Shown: positions 5,648-12,691 of the stretch, piece by piece
Numbering within the stretch: position 1 is the first letter of the stretch
Layout of the letters: each line of letters starts with the position of its first letter
Source: AC-52 sp044870295
GTDB taxonomy: Bacteria > Actinomycetota > UBA4738
Length of the DNA stretch: 12,691 bases
Assembly (NCBI GenBank): GCA_044870295.1
Contig: JBIOYQ010000067.1
Span: forward strand, 1-12,691
Direction of reading: 5' to 3'
The notes under the pieces: model-generated
What the model was told of the DNA's origin: nothing
Databases searched by the model: none
What the model saw: the letters and a program-made list of their open reading frames with translations, nothing else
Translations under genes and position numbers: made by a program

Positions 5648-6844
5648 GTGCTAGCGCTCGAGCTGTTCCGTTCGGTCAGCCGGTACGTGGCGGCGAAGGC
5701 CGTGGGCGACCGGATGCCGGGGCTCCTGGCCGGGCCGCTGGCGCCGCTGCGACTGGTGAATCGCGACGAACCCGATCTTCCCGGCCCGGGATGGGCACGG
5801 GTGCAACCGCGGTTGGCCGGCGTGTGCGGGTCGGACCTCGCCACTCTGTCCGGCAACGTCTCGTTCTATTTCTCGTCCCTGGTCTCGATGCCGTTCGTCC
5901 CCGGGCACGAAGTGGTGGGGACCCTCTTCGATCCATGCGACGACCTCCCCGCGGGGACCCGCGTGGTGCTCGATCCCGTGCTGGCCTGCGCCGCCCGTGG
6001 ACTGGATCCGTGTCCCTCCTGCGCCGGGGGCTCGACCGGCCGGTGCGACCGCGTCACGGTCGGGCACGTCGCGCCCGGGCTGCAGACCGGGTACTGCGCC
6101 GACACGGGCGGCGGCTGGGGCGGCATGCTCGTCGCCCACCGGTCGCAGCTGCATCCCGTTCCCGACGAGATCAGCGACCGTCGCGCCGTCCTGGTCGAAC
6201 CGCTGTCGTGCGCCATCCATGCCGTGCTACGGGCCCGGCCCGACCCGGGGGCGTCGGTCCTGGTGGTCGGGGCTGGGACGGTCGGGGTCCTCGCGGTGTT
6301 GGCCCTCCGGGCGTTCACGCCAGTGGGCCGCGTCATCGTCGCCGCCAAGCATCCGAGACAGGCGGACGCGGCGAAGGCATTCGGAGCCACCGACGTGGTG
6401 GACCCCGGTGAGGCCGTGACCGCCCTCCGCCGGGCCACCCGCGCCTACCGCCTGGAGCCGGAGCGCGGTTCGGCGTACCTGCTGGGAGGGGTGGACGTGG
6501 CGATCGACGCCGTCGGCTCCAAGTCGTCGCTGGATCTCGCCCTTCGGACGACGCGTGCCGGGGGGCGCGTCGTCCTGGCGGGGATGCCTGCGGGCGGCGC
6601 CGATCTGGCGCCGGTCTGGTTCCGCGAGCTCGAGGTGACCGGCGCCTACACCAGTGGGATCGAGCTGACCGAGGACGGGCCACGAGCGACCTTCGACCTC
6701 GCCATCGATATGGCGAAGGACGCTCCGCTCGACGACATGGTCGGGGCCGTCTACCCGTTGTCGCGGTGGCGGGAGGCCCTGGACCACGCGTTCGCGTCGG
6801 GACGGCTGGGCACGCTGAAGGTCGCGTTCACTCCACAGGGCTAA
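5648..6844 (+). CDS. Zinc-dependent MDR alcohol dehydrogenase
   Basis: This 398-aa medium-chain dehydrogenase is close in layout to threonine/sorbitol dehydrogenases. Catalytic zinc ligands are Cys60 (GVCGSDL), His87-Glu88 (GHE) and Glu184 (VEPLSC). The structural zinc set is Cys114, Cys122, Cys125 and Cys133. The NAD(P)-binding motif is GAGTVG (208-213). A 45-residue N-terminal extension before the GroES-like fold is longer than usual. A GGAGG at 5639-5643 supports the GTG at 5648, 13 nt behind the acyl-CoA reductase stop. In this setting it may interconvert an alcohol and an aldehyde or ketone, possibly the fatty alcohol/aldehyde of the preceding enzyme, or oxidise a polyol or hydroxy-acid head group. 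The family does not tell which. Nothing looks broken: both zinc sites and the cofactor loop are intact. The family call is firm; the substrate is inferred from neighbours only. Confidence 0.88.
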   Translation: MLALELFRSVSRYVAAKAVGDRMPGLLAGPLAPLRLVNRDEPDLPGPGWARVQPRLAGVCGSDLATLSGNVSFYFSSLVSMPFVPGHEVVGTLFDPCDDLPAGTRVVLDPVLACAARGLDPCPSCAGGSTGRCDRVTVGHVAPGLQTGYCADTGGGWGGMLVAHRSQLHPVPDEISDRRAVLVEPLSCAIHAVLRARPDPGASVLVVGAGTVGVLAVLALRAFTPVGRVIVAAKHPRQADAAKAFGATDVVDPGEAVTALRRATRAYRLEPERGSAYLLGGVDVAIDAVGSKSSLDLALRTTRAGGRVVLAGMPAGGADLAPVWFRELEVTGAYTSGIELTEDGPRATFDLAIDMAKDAPLDDMVGAVYPLSRWREALDHAFASGRLGTLKVAFTPQG

Positions 6845-6863
6845 AGGGGACGAGGAGAGCGCC

Positions 6864-8444
6864 ATGGCGAGACCGGGATTCGTGTTGGAGGTGGACGAGC
6901 GGACGCCGCCCCTGCTGGTTCACCAGGGTGAGGGGTTCGGGCTGCAGCGGTTTCCGCTGGGGACGCGGGTGATCTACCCGCCCGACTCACTCCCCGCCAT
7001 CAAGGACGTCACCGGCGCCATCCGCCACGCGCTGCTGCACCCGTTGGGGTCGGAGCCCCTCCCCGAGCTGCTGCGGCCCGGGATGCGCCTGACCATCGCG
7101 TTCGACGACATCTCCCTGCCCCTGCCGCCCATGCAGACCCCCGACATCCGCGGCCGGATCATCGAGCAGGTCCTGGAGGTGGCGGCGCGCCGCGGGGTCG
7201 ACGACGTGAAGCTGATCGTCGCGAACTCCCTGCACCGCCGGATGACCGCGGCGGAGATCAAGCGAGCCGTCGGCGAGCGGGTGTTCCGGTCCTTCTGGCC
7301 CTCGAGCTTGTCGAACCACGACGCGGAGGATCCGCAGGGCCTGACCCACTTCGGCACGACCGATCGTGGAGAGGACGTCGAGATCAACCGGCGGGCCGCG
7401 GAGAGCGACCTGCTCGTCTACGTGAACATCAACCTGGTGGCCATGGACGGCGGCCACAAGTCCGTGCCGGTGGGGCTCGGCTCCTACAAGTCGCTGCGCC
7501 ACCATCACACGGTCCACACCATGTTGAACTCGCGGTCGTTCATGGACCCGCGCCACTCCGGCCTGCACGAGAGCTGCGCGCGCATGGGCGGGGTGCTCGC
7601 GTCGAACGGGCTGCGCATCTTCACCATCGAGACCACGCTGAACAACGAGACCTTCCCCAAGCCGTTCGGCTTCATGAACAAGCGCGAGTGGGAGTGGTCG
7701 CTGGCCGACCAGGCCACCTATCTGGCTGCCAAGAAGGCGAACGACTCGGCGCCGGCCAGGGGCCGTCGCGAGGTGTTCCAGCGCATCGCGTCGCCGTACG
7801 GGGTCACGGGCATCCATGCGGGCGAGACCGGGGCGGTGCACGAGCAGACCATGGCGAACGTACACCGGCAGCAGCTGGTGGAGGTCGACGGCCAGGCGGA
7901 CATCCTGGTGGTCGGGCTCCCTTACATCTGCCCGTACAACGTCAACTCGGTGATGAACCCGATCCTGGTGATGTGCCTCGGCCTCGGCTACTACTTCAAC
8001 ATGTATCGCAACCAGCCGGTGGTCCGGCCGGGCGGCGCCATGATCCTGTTCCACCCGGTACCGTGGGAGTTCCATCAGGTCCACCATCCCAGCTACGTGG
8101 ATTTCTTCGACGAGGTGCTGTCGGAGACCACCGACCCCGCCGCCATCGAGGCGAAGTTCGAGCAGCAGTACGCCGCCGACCCGTGGTACATCCATCTGTA
8201 CCGCAATAGCTACGCGTACCACGGCGTCCATCCCTTCTACATGTGGTACTGGGGGGCGCATGCCATGGACTACCTCGGCGACGTGATCTTCGTCGGCGGC
8301 GACCGGCGGGCCGTGCGGCGGATGGGCTTCCGCTCGGCGTCCAACTTCGCCGACGCCCTGGAGATGGCCGGCGAGACCGTGGGGACGTCCCCGCGGATCA
8401 CCTACCACCATGTCCCGCCGTTGGCGCTCGCGGAGGTTCGGTAG
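6864..8444 (+). CDS. Divergent lactate racemase (LarA/DUF2088)-like protein
   Basis: This 526-aa protein is longer than the roughly 425-aa LarA. LarA enzymes racemise or epimerise 2-hydroxy acids using a nickel-pincer nucleotide bound to a lysine. The N-terminal DUF2088 part is recognisable: AFDDISLPLP (79-88), ANSLHRRMTAAE (120-131) and MDGGHKSVPVG (194-204). Lys199 fits the cofactor lysine (Lys184 in LarA), His215 in RHHHT fits nickel ligand His200, and His124 fits catalytic His108. By the same spacing the second catalytic histidine (His174) falls on Ile189, between two asparagines, and the substrate arginine (Arg75 in a TRP motif) is replaced by Leu85. The C-terminal half (340-400) has LPYICPYNVNSVMNP in place of the usual GG-P segment, then RPGGAMILF. 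The start at 6864 has AGGAG 6 nt ahead. LarB, LarC and LarE, which make the cofactor, are absent here. The protein is likely a separate subfamily with unknown substrate. Confidence 0.75.
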   Translation: MARPGFVLEVDERTPPLLVHQGEGFGLQRFPLGTRVIYPPDSLPAIKDVTGAIRHALLHPLGSEPLPELLRPGMRLTIAFDDISLPLPPMQTPDIRGRIIEQVLEVAARRGVDDVKLIVANSLHRRMTAAEIKRAVGERVFRSFWPSSLSNHDAEDPQGLTHFGTTDRGEDVEINRRAAESDLLVYVNINLVAMDGGHKSVPVGLGSYKSLRHHHTVHTMLNSRSFMDPRHSGLHESCARMGGVLASNGLRIFTIETTLNNETFPKPFGFMNKREWEWSLADQATYLAAKKANDSAPARGRREVFQRIASPYGVTGIHAGETGAVHEQTMANVHRQQLVEVDGQADILVVGLPYICPYNVNSVMNPILVMCLGLGYYFNMYRNQPVVRPGGAMILFHPVPWEFHQVHHPSYVDFFDEVLSETTDPAAIEAKFEQQYAADPWYIHLYRNSYAYHGVHPFYMWYWGAHAMDYLGDVIFVGGDRRAVRRMGFRSASNFADALEMAGETVGTSPRITYHHVPPLALAEVR

Positions 8445-8446
8445 CG

Positions 8447-9361
8447 GTGGGGAGCCGGCTGCTGGACGACGTCAAAGAGGTGGCCCGGGGCTGGCGATGG
8501 ACCCGCCGTCCCCTGGTTCCACGGTCGGCCGAAGCCTTCCAGCCGAACCGCGAACCCTCCGAGTTCCCCACCGCATGGGCACGGTCACCCGCCGCCAGGA
8601 CCGCCCGCGAGAGCATCCTGCGGTTCGTGTTCAAGCCGCTGGTGTGGACGGAGACCGACCCGGCCGTGCAGGGGCTCGACCACCTCGACGCGGTGCAGCC
8701 GCCGGTGCTGTTCGTGGCCAACCACGCCAGCCACGTGGACACGCCGCTGTTCCTCTGCTCCCTCCCGCGGTCCTGGAGGATGAAGACGGCCGTGGCCGCC
8801 GCGGCCGACTACTTCTTCGACGTGTGGTGGCGAGCGGCGACCACCGCGTTGGTGTTCAACACCTTCCCCATCGAACGAACCGGGGGCAAGCGCGCCACCA
8901 CCACCGCCCGCAAGCTCATCCAGGAGGGGTGGAACGTGCTGGTCTTCCCGGAGGGGACCCGGTCCAAGGACGGCTGGCTCGGCCGGTGGCGTCACGGCGC
9001 GGCTCGGCTGGCCCTCGAATACGACCTGCCGGTGGTGCCGGTGGCGTTGCGGGGAACCTACGCGGCCATGCCCCGAGGGCGTTCGTGGCCGCTGAAGGGG
9101 AGGCTGCCCGTGTCGGTCCGTTTCGGCCCGGCCCTGGTGGCGGAGCCGGGCGAGGACTTCCGCGGGCTGTCGCGCCGCATGCAGCTCGCCCTGGCCAGGC
9201 TGTGGGACGAGGACGCCTCCACCTGGTACGAGTCCATGCGCCGAGCGGCGGAGGGCGCCACCCCGCCGATCACCGGCCCCGACGCCCCCACCTGGCGAAG
9301 GGTGTGGGAGTCCTCCCGTCCTCTTCCCGCGGCCCGCCGCCGGCCTCGAGTCTGGCGGTGA
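8447..9361 (+). CDS. PlsC-type 1-acylglycerol-3-phosphate acyltransferase
   Basis: This 304-aa protein carries the full PlsC motif set: NHASHVD (92-98, the H-x4-D catalytic pair His93/Asp98), FNTFPIERTGG (137-147) as motif II, FPEGTRSKDG (167-176) as motif III and VVPVALRGTYAAMP (196-209) as motif IV. The family moves an acyl chain from acyl-CoA or acyl-ACP to a lysophospholipid or similar alcohol at the membrane face. An N-terminal stretch of about 70 residues rich in Arg and Trp precedes the domain, and a basic, Pro-rich tail (about 265-304) follows. No strong membrane helix is evident. The GTG at 8447 lies 2 nt after the LarA-like stop with GGAGG at 8432-8436. A longer frame opening at 8243 overlaps the LarA-like gene and is rejected. 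In context it may acylate a fatty alcohol-derived or unusual-head-group lipid, since actinobacterial HAD-IB and PlsC domains are often linked. Confidence 0.9.
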   Translation: MGSRLLDDVKEVARGWRWTRRPLVPRSAEAFQPNREPSEFPTAWARSPAARTARESILRFVFKPLVWTETDPAVQGLDHLDAVQPPVLFVANHASHVDTPLFLCSLPRSWRMKTAVAAAADYFFDVWWRAATTALVFNTFPIERTGGKRATTTARKLIQEGWNVLVFPEGTRSKDGWLGRWRHGAARLALEYDLPVVPVALRGTYAAMPRGRSWPLKGRLPVSVRFGPALVAEPGEDFRGLSRRMQLALARLWDEDASTWYESMRRAAEGATPPITGPDAPTWRRVWESSRPLPAARRRPRVWR

Positions 9362-9365
9362 AAGC

Positions 9366-10019
9366 GTGACGCGCCGAAGCGGCGAGGCGACCCGGCGTCG
9401 ACTCCTGCAGGAAGCCGTCCGCCAGTTCGGCCGCCACGGCTACGAGGGCGCCGCGCTGGAGGCCGTGGCCGGGGCGGCGGGGGTCCGCAAGCAGACGCTG
9501 CTGTACTACTTCCCCTCCAAGGAAGCCCTGCTGGAAGCGTGTCTCGTGGAGACCAGCCAGCGCATCGCCGCCGCCCTGTCCGAGGCATTGGAGGCGGAGA
9601 CCTCCAACTCGCGCAAGGCCGAAGCGGTGATCCATGCGATCTTCAGCCTGGCCGAGGAGTGGCCGGAGTTCCCGCCGTTCATCCGGGAAGCCAGCCGGCT
9701 GGGCCCCGAGGCCATCGAGCGGTTCGCAGCCGTCCTGGAACCTCTGAGGTTGCGAGCACTGGGCTTCCTCAGGCGTGGGATGAACGAGGGGGAGATCCGC
9801 AAGCAGGACCCCGCGCTCCTGCTGTTCACGCTGTACACCGCCGTGGTGGGGACCATCACCGAAGCCGGCGTGCTGCGCGCAGTGGTCGGCGAGGATCGCA
9901 GCCGAATCGCCCTGCACCGCCGGGAGCGAGAGGTCGTTGAGATCGTAAGAAACGCCCTGGGTCCCGCCGCCGAGCAGGCCGCGGAGACTCCCGCCCGCCG
10001 CGCCCGCCGGTCCCGCTAG
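9366..10019 (+). CDS. TetR-family transcriptional regulator
   Basis: This 217-aa protein has an N-terminal TetR DNA-binding domain: TRRRLLQEAVRQFGRHGYEG (9-28), then the helix-turn-helix ALEAVAGAAGVRKQTLLYYF (30-49) and SKEALLEACL. The remainder (about 60-190) is a helical ligand-binding and dimer domain whose ligand cannot be read from sequence. The last 15 residues are Arg/Ala-rich and probably disordered. It starts at a GTG 4 nt after the acyltransferase stop with no good Shine-Dalgarno, so translation is probably coupled. As the last gene of the run it is a likely autorepressor of the unit, perhaps through the dyad at 3323-3338 and perhaps sensing an acyl-CoA, as many lipid-linked TetR proteins do. 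That is an inference. Its stop overlaps the convergent membrane protein stop inside a CTAG. Confidence 0.9.
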   Translation: MTRRSGEATRRRLLQEAVRQFGRHGYEGAALEAVAGAAGVRKQTLLYYFPSKEALLEACLVETSQRIAAALSEALEAETSNSRKAEAVIHAIFSLAEEWPEFPPFIREASRLGPEAIERFAAVLEPLRLRALGFLRRGMNEGEIRKQDPALLLFTLYTAVVGTITEAGVLRAVVGEDRSRIALHRREREVVEIVRNALGPAAEQAAETPARRARRSR

Positions 10020-10567
10020 CGCTTCCGCCGCACCTCGACCAAGTGGTCGGCCACGCCGAGGGCCGCGAACGGCAGGGCCGGAGCCAGGACCAGGGCCACA
10101 CCGCCGACCATGCGAACCAGCACGAACACATAGACGGAGACGGCCAGGATGGCCAGCGTCCGGGCCTTCGTCACTCGATCGTCCGCCCGGAGGGCGGCGA
10201 TCCCGCCGGCACCCACGCCTGCGACCATGCCGGTCACCGCATCGGCCGCGAGGGCCGAGGCCGGGACCCCAACCACGACGGCCAGGGCCAACGCCTTAAC
10301 CACGGCTCCGGCCGCGCGGGGGTTCTCGGACAGGAACGCCAGGACGACGAAGACGAACGGGATCAGCATCAGGCCGAACGCGATCAACGGGCCCGCGGCA
10401 GGGGCGGGGCCGTCGTCGGACGCGGCCGACACCACGCCGGCCAGGATCGCCCAGTACGCCGGCACCAGCACCAACGTCGCCAGGGTGATGGCTCGCCACT
10501 TCCTCCGAGGGGGCAGCGGCTCGGCGCCGGCCAGCGGATCGGATCGGGACCGGAGCCTCGCGCTCAT
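10016..10567 (-). CDS. Polytopic membrane protein coupled to sugar permeases, unknown function
   Basis: This 183-aa protein has a polar, Arg/Pro-rich cytoplasmic N-terminus (1-23) and about five or six hydrophobic segments (near 24-46, 57-79, 86-104, 106-125, 137-152 and 155-173), ending in a basic EVRRKR. I do not recognise the family. There is no catalytic motif, and no ABC transporter EAA loop, so it is not a third permease. Its ATG overlaps the stop of the MalG-type permease gene (ATGA), which means tight translational coupling and probably a role tied to the transporter. It is the last gene of the minus-strand unit inside the window. No terminator is visible between it and the convergent TetR gene; their stop codons share CTAG. 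It could be an accessory or stabilising subunit, but this is a guess from position. Confidence 0.7.
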   Translation of the reverse strand: MSARLRSRSDPLAGAEPLPPRRKWRAITLATLVLVPAYWAILAGVVSAASDDGPAPAAGPLIAFGLMLIPFVFVVLAFLSENPRAAGAVVKALALAVVVGVPASALAADAVTGMVAGVGAGGIAALRADDRVTKARTLAILAVSVYVFVLVRMVGGVALVLAPALPFAALGVADHLVEVRRKR

Positions 10568-11514
10568 CCCTTCACGGACCCCGCCGTCAGCCCGCGGACG
10601 AAGTACTTCTGGAGGGAGAAGAACACGGCCAGGGGCAGCGACATCGAGATGAACGCGGCCGCCGTGAGCAGCTGCCAGTTCTCCCCTCTGGCCCCCACCA
10701 GGTTGGCCAGCCCGATGGTCAGGACGCGCAGCTCCTGGGTGCCGCCCAGGAACACATAGGCCACCAGCAGGTCATTCCAGACCCACAGGAACTGGAAGAT
10801 GGCGAAGGCCGCCAGCGCCGGAACGGACAACGGGACGATCAGGCGCCAGAAGATGGTGAAGTGGTCGGCGCCGTCGATCTTGGCCGACTCGATGATCGAG
10901 GACGGTAACGACCCGATGTAGTTGCGTAACAGGTAGATGGCCAGGGGCAGGCCGAAGCCGGTATGCGCCAGCCACACCCCCAGGAAGGTGCCGTTCAGGT
11001 TCAGGTCCGGAAACACCCGCACGCCTGCGATGCTGGCGCCGCCGGTGTACAGGCGAAGGATCGGGATGAGCGCCATCTGCAGCGGGACCACCAGCAGCCC
11101 CACCACGGCCACGAACAGCACGTACCGGCCGCGGAAGTCCATCCAGGCGAAGGCGTAGGCGGCGAACGCGGCGATGGTGATAGGGATCACGGTCGCGGGG
11201 ATGGCCACGGCCAGGCTGTTGAGGAAGGCGTTGCCGAAGCCCTCCGCGGAGAGCGCCGCCCGGTAGTTCTCGAAGGTCCACTCCGCGGCTCGGAAGGGGT
11301 GGGCCAGAGCCGTCCACCAACCGGACGAGTCCACCAGGGACTCCGGCCGGAGCGACGTGATGAGGACCCCCACCGTGGGGATCAGCCATAGGGCGACGAT
11401 GACGGCGACCGTGATGCGGACGAACCAGCCACCCCCGCCCGTCGGAGCCGCCGCCGCTCCGCGCTGGGCGCGGGCATCCGGAGCGGGGATGGCAGGGACC
11501 GCCGGGGTGCTCAC
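10564..11514 (-). CDS. Carbohydrate ABC transporter permease, MalG type (AglG-like)
   Basis: This 316-aa inner-membrane subunit has about six helices and a proline/alanine-rich N-terminal tail (1-28). The EAA loop that docks to the ATPase is present: ESAKIDGADHFTIFWRLIVPL (209-229), with the invariant Gly215. RPESLVDSSGWWTAL (56-70) and the extra periplasmic insert around 155-177 resemble AglG of alpha-glucoside transporters more than maltose MalG, so alpha-glucosides such as trehalose, sucrose or maltose are plausible cargo. The GTG at 11514 overlaps the stop of the MalF-type gene as GTGA. A much longer in-frame reading upstream only runs antiphase through that gene and is rejected. The last codons overlap the next gene's ATG. 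The ATPase and the binding protein are not in the window; a shared MsiK-type ATPase encoded elsewhere is common in Actinomycetota. Confidence 0.9.
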   Translation of the reverse strand: MSTPAVPAIPAPDARAQRGAAAAPTGGGGWFVRITVAVIVALWLIPTVGVLITSLRPESLVDSSGWWTALAHPFRAAEWTFENYRAALSAEGFGNAFLNSLAVAIPATVIPITIAAFAAYAFAWMDFRGRYVLFVAVVGLLVVPLQMALIPILRLYTGGASIAGVRVFPDLNLNGTFLGVWLAHTGFGLPLAIYLLRNYIGSLPSSIIESAKIDGADHFTIFWRLIVPLSVPALAAFAIFQFLWVWNDLLVAYVFLGGTQELRVLTIGLANLVGARGENWQLLTAAAFISMSLPLAVFFSLQKYFVRGLTAGSVKG

Positions 11515-12659
11515 CGGATCTGCTCTTCCTGCCGGAACCGGCGGATGTTGAAGATCATGACCGGGATGATCGCCACGAACAGCACGACGGCGATGGCGGC
11601 GCCTCGTCCGAAGTTGTTCAGGATGAAGAACCACCGGATCATCCGCTCGGTGATGACGACGGTGCCGTTCGTCTCCGCTCCGCCGATCACAAAGACGATG
11701 TCGAAAACCTTCATGGCGTTGATGACCATGTAGGTGGTCACCACGACGATCGTGGGCAAGATGGTCGGGATGATGATCCTCCGGAAGACCTGGAGCTCGG
11801 TGGCGCCGTCGATGCGGGCGGCCTCGAGGATCTCGTCGGGTATCGACTTGATGGCTGCAGACAGGACGACCATGGAGAACCCCGTCTGCATCCACACCAT
11901 GATCACCATCAGGTACAGGTTGTTCCAAGGCTGCTGTTGCAGCCAGGCCACCGGGTGCTGGCCGAGCCCGAGCATGATGCCGTTCAACAGGCCGATGTTG
12001 CTGCCGAACCCCTCCGGCCGGAAGCTGTAGACCAGCTTCCACACCACCGACGCCCCGGCGAAGGAGATCGCCATGGGCAGGAAGATCATGGACTTGGCGA
12101 CCGCCTCGCCCTTGCGAAGCCGGTCCGCAAGGGTGGCCATGGCGAGCCCGATGGTGACGGCGACGGTCGGCACCACGACGATCCAGCCGACCGTGTTCCG
12201 GATGGACTTGAGCATGCTGTCGTCCTTGAAGACGAACTTGAAGTTGTCCAACCCCACGAAGCTCTGGCTGTTGCTGGACTTGAAGGACGTCAGGATGGTG
12301 TTGATCACCGGGTAGACCAGGAACACGGCAAGGATGACCAACGCAGGGCCGACGAATACATATGGCCGCACGCCTTCGCGGAACCGCAGGGGAAGCCAGT
12401 CGATCGCCCGGTTCATCGCCCAGAACAGGAAGAACACGCCGCCCACGCCGATCACGATGGCGACCACCACGACCAGAGCGCGATTGGCGTCGCTGTTGCG
12501 CAGGAAGTCGAACGTGGCCCACAGGAGGAAGAAGGCGACGACCGGGATGGCGATGGCGCTGACCAGCCTCAGCAGCGAGACCCAGATGACGTTCGCGCCG
12601 GACGGCGCTTCTGCGGCGACCTCCGCGCTCTCCGGTCGACGGTCGGTCGTTATGGTCAC
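11511..12659 (-). CDS. Carbohydrate ABC transporter permease, MalF type (AglF-like)
   Basis: This 382-aa subunit has the EAA loop EAARIDGATELQVFRRIIIPTILP (279-302) with Gly285, and a set of about six core helices from residue 100 on. Before the core lies an extension of about 95 residues with two more hydrophobic helices (about 26-50 and 61-82), so eight helices in all, longer than the usual 290-310 aa permease. It pairs with the MalG-type subunit to form the membrane channel of a CUT1 sugar importer. The GTG at 12659 has a strong GGGGAGGA (minus strand, 12667-12674) 7 nt ahead. Overlap with the next gene is 4 nt. A solute-binding protein gene is expected just upstream, beyond the window edge; a TGA at 12676-12678 in minus orientation could be its stop but only 13 nt of it would be visible. 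Confidence 0.9.
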   Translation of the reverse strand: MTITTDRRPESAEVAAEAPSGANVIWVSLLRLVSAIAIPVVAFFLLWATFDFLRNSDANRALVVVVAIVIGVGGVFFLFWAMNRAIDWLPLRFREGVRPYVFVGPALVILAVFLVYPVINTILTSFKSSNSQSFVGLDNFKFVFKDDSMLKSIRNTVGWIVVVPTVAVTIGLAMATLADRLRKGEAVAKSMIFLPMAISFAGASVVWKLVYSFRPEGFGSNIGLLNGIMLGLGQHPVAWLQQQPWNNLYLMVIMVWMQTGFSMVVLSAAIKSIPDEILEAARIDGATELQVFRRIIIPTILPTIVVVTTYMVINAMKVFDIVFVIGGAETNGTVVITERMIRWFFILNNFGRGAAIAVVLFVAIIPVMIFNIRRFRQEEQIR

Positions 12660-12691
12660 GCCGGGTTCCTCCCCTTCACGGAAGGTCCGGG

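Noticed and set aside
4177..5856. A 559-codon minus-strand frame opposite the reductase-phosphatase gene
   Set aside because: Arg/Pro/His-rich antisense reading typical of high-GC coding DNA; no motif and no Shine-Dalgarno.
6987..8411. A 474-codon minus-strand frame opposite the LarA-like gene
   Set aside because: It has the His/Val/Arg-rich look of an antisense frame, while the plus strand has clear DUF2088 motifs.
11515..12522. Upstream extension of the MalG-type permease frame
   Set aside because: It runs out of phase through the MalF-type gene, has no permease features there, and the GTGA overlap at 11511-11514 gives a natural start.
12676..12691. Possible stop codon of an upstream solute-binding protein gene
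   Set aside because: Only four codons would be visible, too few to support a gene call.
1..12691. CRISPR arrays, tRNA or rRNA genes, insertion sequences, phage or defence genes
   Set aside because: I saw no spaced direct repeats, no tRNA-like cloverleaf, no transposase or integrase motifs and no terminal inverted repeats; composition looks even by eye.

Overview
The window is GC-rich, densely coding DNA that reads as a member of the Actinomycetota. The supporting signs are the gene content (a TIGR03086/mycothiol-type protein, a phosphatidylinositol-phosphate-synthase-like enzyme, a Lys/Ala-rich histone-like protein), frequent GTG starts, and several genes with a TANNNT -10-like box 5-7 nt before the start codon and no Shine-Dalgarno, the pattern of leaderless transcripts. 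No finer taxonomic call can be made from the sequence alone.

Layout. (1) Positions 1-900, minus strand: the N-terminal part of a ferredoxin/rubredoxin-type FAD reductase, cut by the window edge, preceded by a TIGR03086/DinB-like protein. (2) Positions 981-3130: an Fpg/Nei DNA glycosylase and a 51-aa membrane protein on plus, a histone-like protein with six 11-residue repeats on minus, and a CDP-alcohol phosphatidyltransferase on plus. (3) Positions 3131-3330: a 200-bp regulatory gap with a sigma70-like promoter, a 15-bp-stem TTCG hairpin with a T5 run, a second promoter and a 16-bp dyad over the next start codon. (4) Positions 3331-10019, plus strand: a tightly packed five-gene unit (gaps 13, 19, 2 and 4 nt) encoding a fatty acyl-CoA reductase/HAD-IB phosphatase fusion, a zinc-dependent MDR dehydrogenase, a divergent LarA (lactate racemase) homologue, a PlsC acyltransferase and a TetR regulator. 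(5) Positions 10016-12659, minus strand: MalF- and MalG-type sugar ABC permeases (AglF/AglG-like) and a coupled polytopic membrane protein. Neighbouring genes in this block overlap by 4 nt.

The most interesting part is region 4. The FAR, MDR dehydrogenase and PlsC genes together suggest making or modifying a fatty alcohol, wax or ether-type lipid, with local TetR control. The LarA-like protein is unexpected there. It keeps the lysine that carries the nickel-pincer cofactor and the histidines aligning with the nickel ligand and one catalytic base, but it appears to lack the second catalytic histidine and the substrate arginine. A product for the whole unit cannot be assigned from sequence. The bordering 200-bp gap looks like its control region.
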